Assembly: GCA_030386875.1 (NCBI GenBank) | Contig: CM059569.1 | Location: forward strand, 46,477,842 to 46,541,841 | Source of the DNA: Morinoia aosen | Lineage: Eukaryota > Arthropoda > Malacostraca > Amphipoda > Talitridae | DNA length: 64,000 nt | Direction: 5' to 3' | In this document: piece by piece, positions 56,521 to 64,000 of the stretch | How the letters are laid out: each line of letters begins with the position of its first letter | Position numbering within the stretch: the first letter of the stretch is position 1 | Notes under the pieces: model-generated | What the model was told of the DNA's origin: nothing | Seen by the model: the letters and a program-made list of their open reading frames with translations, nothing else | Database searches by the model: none | Position numbers and translations under genes: made by a program

Positions 56521-57973
56521 CAATTTACCCGAGTAATTATTTGAGTTCTTCGTTTCGCTTACGAAAAATGCTGTCCCATTCGCACTGAAAAGTTTTATAA
56601 TTCATACCATTAGCACCTCGTCTCACGATTTGCGTCACAGGCGCAGTGGCGATTTTTACATCATACTAGTCCGCCCTCTATATTTGAAATGAGTAAAAAG
56701 GCGAAATGAAATAAAGGCCGGAAGAAATTTAAAAAATTTAATTTCTCTAGAGTTGATGAGGCAGAGCCCACACGGTCCGTCAAAAATGTGTAATAATGTT
56801 TGGCAAATCCCATAACAAACGTTCCTATTTCCTGACAATACACGTGATAATCATTCCGACTCTGAATGTGACGGATTAATAAAGCGAAAATTAATCACAG
56901 ATACGCTCATCACACACTTTCTGCAGCTGGATGTGACACACTGACAGACGGACGGACAGACGCGGCTCCTATTATAATATAAATTCTTTTAACGTTTCCA
57001 GAGTATCCATTTATTGCGGAAAGAACGCACGACTTTATCTCTTGCCTTCTTGTTCACTGAAAAATTGCTAAGTTTTAGAGCTAAAATTGGATTTGAATAA
57101 TGCTCAAATTTTAGTATCTTGGTGATAAAAACAATGCAAAGTGTTGCCAAGCTGACCGAATAATTTTTGCTGCCAGCTGCGCTACGTCAAAGACGTCAAT
57201 TACTCGTAAATCGTGCTCCAGACGAAGCATATATCAAAAACCTGTCAAATCCCGCAAAAACTCAGCCGACAATACGTGAATGGGAAAAAAAATTAGCTGG
57301 AAAGCCCAAAATTTTCTGTTTTCCACCGGAAGAACAGATTAATCTCTGTTATTTGATTAATCTAAATCTATTATGCGTACATCTGTTATTTACTGTTATC
57401 GAATTCTAGATTTAATCTCTGATTAAATCTAAATTTAGAATCTCTGATCAAATGAATGTCGCTCACGCACGCACCGTGAGGTAAACAGTACAAGCCCACA
57501 GCAATAATCCGTTTATTTATATGGATTCAGTGCGGCTAGAGTTACGACCGCTTGATGCGCCATTACTTTTCAATAAAGTTCAGTGGTAGGAAGAAAGTAA
57601 AAGAAATTTCTTTCTTAATGATAAACGACTATTATTTCAGTGCCCTGAAAAGCTAAATGCAAAAGACTCTCATGTAAATAACTTTTGAGTCGCGTGAATT
57701 AAACTTAATTGAGCATCTCTGCAAATATAGGAAACTAAGATCAGTTTTTTCCCTGCAAAACACATACCTAAATATTTTCTTCTATACATCAAGATCGTTT
57801 TCCAATCTAAATATTTTCCTATATTTATCATCACTCGATTTACGATGAGTATATTTTCTTCTATTTATCTATATTGCTTCAGAATCTAAATATTTTTTTT
57901 ATTTTTCAATATGAATTCCATACCTTTAACGGTTGTACTCATTTGCAATTTTCACCTGATTCATGAATATCAT
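56521..57973. other. AT-rich spacer with a decayed repeat
   Basis: CTAAATATTTTCTTCTAT-like blocks recur three to four times at about 57765-57915, probably an eroded array of about 50 bp units. An 80-codon open frame at 57167-57409 (begins at TTG) has no recognised domain. Confidence 0.45.
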
Positions 57974-58118
57974 TTGAAACAGTATCCTAGCTACGACTGA
58001 AGATGTACTTAAGCATTTTTCTCAGCATGCTTTTCTGAAATTTCAAGAGACGATGATCATTTCTAACTACTTTGTAACATTGTACGCAATTCTTAATCTC
58101 GAAAATTAAGATAAGAAG
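57974..58118 (+). repeat. Dispersed repeat family D, copy 2
   Basis: Partner of 56391-56520, about 1.6 kb away. No clear ends or target duplication were found, so either an interspersed element or a local duplication is possible. Confidence 0.75.
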
Positions 58119-58419
58119 CGGTTTTGATAGTTTTATTTCTTGCGCTTCAAAGATTTTCTACACTAAAACATTTTTGCAAAAATCAAAGCTGTCGTCAACG
58201 CAGGAATCAGACGCTCGGGATCGGATTGATTGGATTATTTGTCACTCCATTGTTTTCTGGGCAGGTGTTGCGTTACAGGGTTCGTTGTTCTTCCTTGTTT
58301 GTTATCAAGGTGCGTTTCTCGTGGAGGTGTTGAAGGTGTTACATTTGTGGAGGCTGTTGCATTACTGTAGCCTCTTTTAATTTCTTTTATTCACTTTCCA
58401 CTGAAACTTGCATTAGAAA

Positions 58420-58560
58420 TCCGTTTTAAATTGCATTAATTTTGCATTCGCGATACTTGTCCTCATTTGGTAGGAATCTCTTTTATATTGCATTAATTTT
58501 GCATTCACGATACATATCCTCATTGGTAAGAACTAGTTTCACATTCCATTAATTTTTCTC
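58420..58560. repeat. Tandem repeat, 56-57-bp unit, about 2.5 copies
   Basis: ATTGCATTAATTTTGCATTC begins copies at 58430 and 58487, and a diverged ATTCCATTAATTTT at 58543. Both full copies carry CGATAC and CCTCATT. Confidence 0.88.
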
Positions 58561-58914
58561 GTTTCTCAAATTCTGAAACCTTAACTAATTCTTTCAAATC
58601 AAACTTGCCTGGTAACCTAAGAATTACGGAAAATATATCATCAAGCATAAATGTCTACATGATTCTTTGTATACTCAAATTAAGCACTTTGTCAAGTCTC
58701 AAAAATCACTAGAAATATACATGAAGTAAGTATGAATAATGTGCCTGTTACTCTGCTTATTCTTGCGAATGATGCTGTTGTTTTAACTAGATTTTGAACA
58801 ACAAAGAATTTTCGTCATCGAGCGATTGTCGTTCACTAATGTCCTTTCACTCAATTCAATTCTGATGAAGTTGAGTGTGTATACGAACAAAGTGTCCACA
58901 TGTGCTTTAAGTTT
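58561..58914. other. Non-repetitive stretch, nothing recognised
   Basis: No supported feature. Confidence 0.45.
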
Positions 58915-59072
58915 AAACTGCGGGCCGTCATATCTCACTCACTCTTCAGACACAAATAGAGCACCTACAACGTGTCTGGCAACATCACAAAACCCAAACT
59001 GCGGGCCGTCATATCTCACTCACTCATGAGACACAAATAGAGCTCCTACAACGTGTCTGGCAACATCTTAAA
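58915..59072. repeat. Two tandem copies of an 81-bp unit
   Basis: CTGCGGGCCGTCATATCTCA starts copies at about 58919 and 59000, and both contain ACACAAATAGAGC and CTACAACGTGTCTGGCAACA. Only a few differences, so this is a rather recent duplication. The unit is more GC-rich than the background. Confidence 0.93.
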
Positions 59073-59369
59073 ACCAAAAAAACTCGAGAAATTAAGTTAA
59101 AATAAGTTAATCAGTTAATAAATAATGATCAAACAAATGAACGAAAATATAAACCGACGGATCTCGCCAGAACGTACAGTATGAATGTACCATGAAGCAC
59201 TTTATTTTCCTTCACTAAACTTTTTTATTTCAACGAGTGCTGAAAAGGATATCGCCGTCGTGGTCAGAAGATCAATTGTGTTACAGGACTTGTCTCTGGA
59301 GACAAACTGAGGCTCTGGACTGGCTGATGGGTGAGGTGTTGAGTTGCATCGAAATGTGCAGAATTGAGC

Positions 59370-60410
59370 TAATGGAACGTCAACCTAAAATTAAGGTAAT
59401 GGAACATCAACCTAAAATTAAGCTAATGGAACGTCAACCTAAAATTAAGGTAATGGAACATCAACCTAAAATTAAGGTAATGGAACATCAACCTAAAATT
59501 AAGCTAATGGAACATCAACCTAAAATTAAGCTAATTGAACATCAACCTAAAATTAAGGTAATGGAACATCAACCTAAAATTAAGCTAATGGAACATCAAC
59601 CTAAAATTAAGCTAATGGAACGTCAACCTAAAATTAAGGTAATGGAACATCAACCTAAAATTAAGCTAATGGAACGTCAACCTAAAATTAAGGTAATGGA
59701 ACATCAACCTAAAATTAAGGTACTGGAACATCAACCTAAAATTAAGCTAATGGAACATCAACCTAAAATTAAGGTAATGGAACATCAACCTAAAATTAAG
59801 GTAATGGAACATCAACCTAAAATTAAGGTAATGGAACATCAACCTAAAATTAAGGTAATGGAACGTCAACCTAAAATTAAGCTAATGGAACGTCAACCTA
59901 AAATTAAGCTAATGGAACGTCAACCTAAAATTGAGATAATGGAACATCAACCTAAAATTAAGGTAATGGAACATCAACCTAAAATTAAGGTAATGGAACA
60001 TCAACCTAAAATTAAGCTAATGAAACATCAACCTAAAATTAAGCTAATTGATCATCAACCTAAAATTAAGCTAATGAAACATCAACCTAAAATTAAGCTA
60101 ATTGAACATCAACCTAAAATTAAGGTAATGGAACATCAACCTAAAATTAAGCTAATGGAACATCAACCTAAAATTGAGCTAATGAAACATCAACCTAAAA
60201 TTGAGCTAATGGGATATCAACCTAAAATTAAGCTAATGGAACATCAACCTAAAATTGAGCTAATGAAACATCAACCTAAAATTTTGCTAATGGAATATCA
60301 ACCTAAAATTGAGCTAATGTAACATTAACCTAAAATTGAGCTAATTGAACATCAACCTAAAATTTTTCTAATGGAATATCTACCTAAAATTGAGGTATTG
60401 GAACATCAAC
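59370..60410. repeat. Minisatellite, 27-bp unit, about 38 copies
   Basis: The unit contains AATGGAACATCAACCTAAAA then TTAAGCT or TTAAGGT. Each unit is nine codons, so a plus-strand frame (59237-60322, begins at GTG, first ATG at about 59327) runs from 45 non-repeat codons into about 35 repeats of LMEHQPKIK. The frame is tidy, but almost all differences between copies (CAT/CGT, GCT/GGT, ATG/ATT, GAA/AAA) change the residue, and nothing upstream looks like a promoter or a real N-terminus. I treat it as a repeat artefact. The right edge is decayed. Confidence 0.96.
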
Positions 60411-60522
60411 CTTCAGCAACGAGAGGCCTTCCTTGGGGTAACGGTCACCGTACGAGTAGGTTTAACATAATTGTACACCTTAAAATGGCGTTGATGGTAG
60501 CATGCCATAGAAGTCGCTGAAC

Positions 60523-60632
60523 TTATTCGGGCTCACAAGTAGCTATACTCTAATTTGTCCGTTGTACAAGACTAACGTAACAATCTACTGCTGTATCACT
60601 TGTGGTAAATAAATTGTTTTGAATTGTTTAAA
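60523..60632 (+). repeat. Dispersed repeat family A, copy 2
   Basis: Partner of 10090-10196, 50 kb away, same orientation. The end holds AATAAATTGTTTTGAATTGT. Confidence 0.75.
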
Positions 60633-60824
60633 AAAATTAAAATGAATGCCTGGGCCAATGAGCGGAGGAAATTTGTCGCTCAATGATTTGCTTGCTGATT
60701 TTTTCTCTGGAAAAATATTCCGTTCATATTGTAAACTAGTCTACTACTTCTAGTCGTCACGTCTCATTTCATTTTTTTGAAAGTTCATTTTATCTCTATG
60801 TGTGAGTTAATAGAGAGAAAGGTA

Positions 60825-60998
60825 TAGGTCTAATACACAAATATCTTATGAATATAGGTTTAATGGATGAATTTCTTACGGATACGCTGAAAGAGAGATA
60901 GAAGTCTAGAGCATAAATGTCTTATGAATGCTTGAATATCCAACGGATATAGATTTAATGCATGAATATCTTATGGATATAGGTTTAGTGCATGAATG
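60825..60998. repeat. Degenerate repeat, about 30-bp unit, about 6 copies
   Basis: The unit is close to ATAGGTTTAATGCATGAATA then TCTTATGGAT. Only the last two copies are close to each other. Confidence 0.8.
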
Positions 60999-62085
60999 TC
61001 TACGCTCTTGACTGGTCACATCTAAATCAGAGCATTTCAAGTGAGAACAAAGCTAATACTCCGTAAAATTCCCTCACATCTCCAGAAGAATACCGCACCT
61101 TTAAGTTAACCTCAAAAAGGTTGCCCCAAATTCGTTTTTCCACATGTTCCTCAGTGATGACTTCAAATTACTAGAGTGTTCTTAAACTTGAACGCTAAAG
61201 AGAATTAAATTTTGACGCACTTGTTCGCAGAAACGTTTTCTAAAGCAGCAGAAACGCTCACGTCAGTGGGAAGCCCTCACTCAAAATCAGAGTAGCTTCA
61301 CCTTAGGTAGGGAAGTTTTGTGTTACTCCACTTTTAGATAATATTTAGCAGTTTTTCAATGGCTTCAAAATAGGCCAATTTTTTTCAAAGTTTAACAATA
61401 TTCACCGGATACTTTTCTGAAAAAAAAATTAATCAAGCATCGGCGACTAATGCATTTTCAATTCAGGGGAAAATTTTAGTCTTTTATTTTTACATTGAGT
61501 GCATTGAATTGAAATTGAGTTGAAATTGAGTGTATTTCTCAGTTTCTTAAGATCGCAACCTATAACCAAGCCACTAAGGTGGAAAATAAAAAGAAACAGA
61601 CATGATCACCGTTCATTGGTGATGTATTTTTACGCAAGGCAGTGTCTTATAAGTACGATACTTATTGACTGGTTGGAAGCGATACCTTTAACAAAAATAA
61701 TAGGTTAGCAACAATAGACTTTGAGAAAAAATGCTTCTCCAAAACCCCCTAACATCTCACAGAAATTTCTCACGCGTATGTCTTAACTATGAAAAATGCT
61801 CCTTCGAATATACTCTACTATCGAATATCAACTTTAAATTCTCATGAATGATTTTAGAGGAAAGCGCTGCATATTTCAAAGCGGTCTTCTTCTCTCAGGA
61901 CACTCGAAGGCTATCGATATAACAGAAGCTACCAGTTAAAGCTGCAGTCTTTCCTGCAAAGCGAGCAGGCAAACGAAGCAGCTCTAATAAAAACTTTCAG
62001 TATCTGCTGACGTTTGGCTCGGGACTTCTGTAAGACTGCCGCTTGACGTCAGGGCACCTCGTTGTCGCATGTTTAATATAGTGGT
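60999..62085. other. AT-rich sequence, nothing recognised
   Basis: No array or element. CTCGTTGTCGCATGTTTA at about 62051 resembles CTCGTTGTCACATGCTTA at about 62424, so the following 42-bp array sits between two copies of a short flank. Confidence 0.45.
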
Positions 62086-62420
62086 GCCCATACCAGTGTG
62101 ATAGAGAAAGAAAGAATAAACTACCTTAATTGTACCAGTGTAATAGAGAAAAAAATAATCAACTACCTTAATTACAGTATACCAGTGTAATAGAGAAAGA
62201 AAGAATCAACTATCTTAATTATACCAGTATAATAAGGAAAGAAAGAATCAGCTACCCTAATTTTACCAGTTTAATGATGAAAGAAAGAATCAACTACCTC
62301 AATTATACCAGTGTAATAGATAAAAGACAAATCAACTACTTTAATTATACCAGTATAATAGGGATAGAAAGAATCAACTACCTTAATTATACCAGCATAA
62401 TAGGGAAATAAAGAAACAAT
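62086..62420. repeat. Tandem repeat, 42-bp unit, about 8 copies
   Basis: The unit contains ACCAGTGTAATAGAGAAAGA and AAGAATCAACTACCTTAATT. One unit near 62160 has an extra ACAGT. Confidence 0.95.
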
Positions 62421-63394
62421 AATCTCGTTGTCACATGCTTACCAAGGTGGTACCACGCACAACTACCTGAAAGCTCATTTTCTACTTAAATAATTATGAA
62501 AGAAAGAATCAGTATGCTAGTTGCCTCGTGGTTATTTTTTTGGTCCCAAACACAGTTATCCCGGAGAAATTTTTCCAACGAAATCACTAAGACCTTTTCA
62601 AATATTCCTCTTGGAAGAAGTTCTGCAGTGTAAAGTGGTCGCGTTGGTATTTTTAATAAAAATCGTAGATTCTGGATGCTTCACACAGTACTGGTTCCGA
62701 TTTCAATACCGTGAGACTCTTTTGTCGTTTTATACCCACGTTTTAATGACGAGATGATAACTAGGTGCATAAAACGATGGCTTGAACCGTTACTAGTCAG
62801 CAATTCGACTTTATGAATGGTTCCCATTTTAGTGAAGAGTTTTGAAATCGATGCCTTTAGATAAAAATGCGTTTGAATTTTCACTCACATTATATTTAGG
62901 AATAATTTTTATTCTTGGGGTAGTAAAAAGTCGCTTATGGCCACAAAAATGTGTTTCCCAGGAATACATTTTTATTCATTCATATTCATTCCGGATTCAT
63001 TTTTAAAGGCTAAAGCTCACTTATTATTTCAGATCAAAATTGCCCGTAATAACATTAGCCAACAATAAAACTTGCATCAATTTTGAAGTTCATAATTTCA
63101 AAATCCATTGCTGGACAACGTTCGTGAAAACACGTGTTACTTTAAAGAATGTTTTTAAATTTTGCAATAAATTGCCTTAATATTTTTCTTAATCATTTTC
63201 AAGCACATATTTTCTACTTTTGTATTTCATTTTATACTTACAGCTATTTTTGAAAGATTTGCCTCGTGAATAACTACAATTGGTACTCAACCAACTATGA
63301 GAGAAAATCTTAGAAAATCGCGTCTTCTCATTTTACGCTACCGCGTCACACAATCTGCAGCACTAAACTTGAGATAAGAGCCAATTTTAAATGA
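62421..63394. other. AT-rich sequence, nothing recognised
   Basis: Open frames are under 80 codons and show no domains. No inverted-repeat element was found. Confidence 0.45.
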
Positions 63395-63935
63395 ATTGGA
63401 ATATGATCTAGATTCAAAATACCAATCAAATTTAAGCGAATTCCAAATACGAGCCCGATTCTAAACGAATCCAAAATACGAACCATATTTTAAACGAATT
63501 CAAAATACGAACCATAGTCTAAACGAATTCCAAATACGAACCATATTCTAAACGAATTCAAAATACGAACCATAGTCTAAACGAATTCCAAATACGAACC
63601 ATATTCTAAAAGAATTCAAAATACGAACCACATTCTAAATGAATCCAAAATACGAACCATATTCTAAACGAATCCAAAATACGAACCATATTCTAAACGA
63701 ATTCAAAATACGAACCATATTTTAAACGAATTCCAAATACGAACCATAGTCTAAACGAATTCCAAATACGAACCATATTCTAAACGAATTCAAAATACGA
63801 ACCACATTCTAAATGAATCCAAAATACGAACCATATTCTAAACGAATCCAAAATACGAACCATATTCTAAACGAATTCAAAATACGAACCATATTCTAAA
63901 CGAATTCAAAATACGAACCATATTCTAAACCATAC
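63395..63935. repeat. Minisatellite, 29-bp unit, about 18 copies
   Basis: The unit contains ACGAACCATATTCTAAACGA then ATTCAAAAT. The order of variants repeats every 174 bp (six units): CATAGTCTAAACGAATTCC at about 63571 and 63745 is followed by the same series of CATATT, CACATT, CATATT copies. The array is close to the right edge of the window but ends inside it. Confidence 0.96.
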
Positions 63936-64000
63936 CTGCTAGTATCTCTTGTGAAATCGACTCCAATTGTCGAGAACCTTACGACACTTTGCTGCTAGGT

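Overview
The window looks like non-coding, repeat-rich nuclear DNA of an animal, most likely an arthropod. The evidence is indirect. There is a 5'-truncated LINE with a reverse-transcriptase C-terminus, a cut-down Tc1/mariner element of an arthropod-like transposase type, hAT-like and other inverted-repeat MITEs, AT-rich background sequence, and no bacterial gene organisation. I see no rRNA, tRNA or CRISPR array and no convincing complete protein gene. The best coding candidate is a small minus-strand open frame at 53.7-54.0 kb that is followed by an AATAAA signal.

About one third of the window is tandem repeat. I count roughly 35 separate arrays with unrelated units. Units of 16 to 31 bp are most common (16, 17, 18, 19, 20, 21, 23, 25, 27, 29, 31). 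Others are 36, 42, 57, 62, 84, 102-105 and 110-155 bp. Many units happen to lack stop codons, so the arrays hold very long meaningless open frames, up to about 1850 codons. Most of these begin at TTG or GTG, and all are low-complexity. They should not be annotated as genes.

Layout: 0-2.1 kb holds a hAT-like MITE (406-634) and a LINE fragment with a perfect 12-bp target duplication (1241-2074). From 2.2 to 5.6 kb are a 23-bp and a 21-bp array. From 5.6 to 24.8 kb is AT-rich sequence with many short arrays, the largest being a 23-bp array at 17.0-18.3 kb and a 57-bp array at 18.9-20.3 kb. From 24.8 to 35.9 kb are a 103-bp array interrupted by an inverted-repeat element, a very uniform 25-bp array, and 17-bp and 31-bp arrays. 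From 36.0 to 47.0 kb is a satellite block: about 94 in-register copies of a 21-bp unit, then two nearly identical modules of about 1.5 kb (each a 16-bp array, about 750 bp of other sequence and an ATT run) on either side of a 4.9-kb C-rich 16-bp array. From 47.0 to 64 kb are a mariner remnant with a strong hairpin, further arrays, a 271-bp MITE at 55.4 kb and a 29-bp array at the right edge.

No genes can be shown to work together. The interest lies in how the repeats arose: several arrays have a lone or higher-order copy that records how they grew, four dispersed repeat families occur twice each, and one 1.5-kb module is duplicated at about 99 percent identity.
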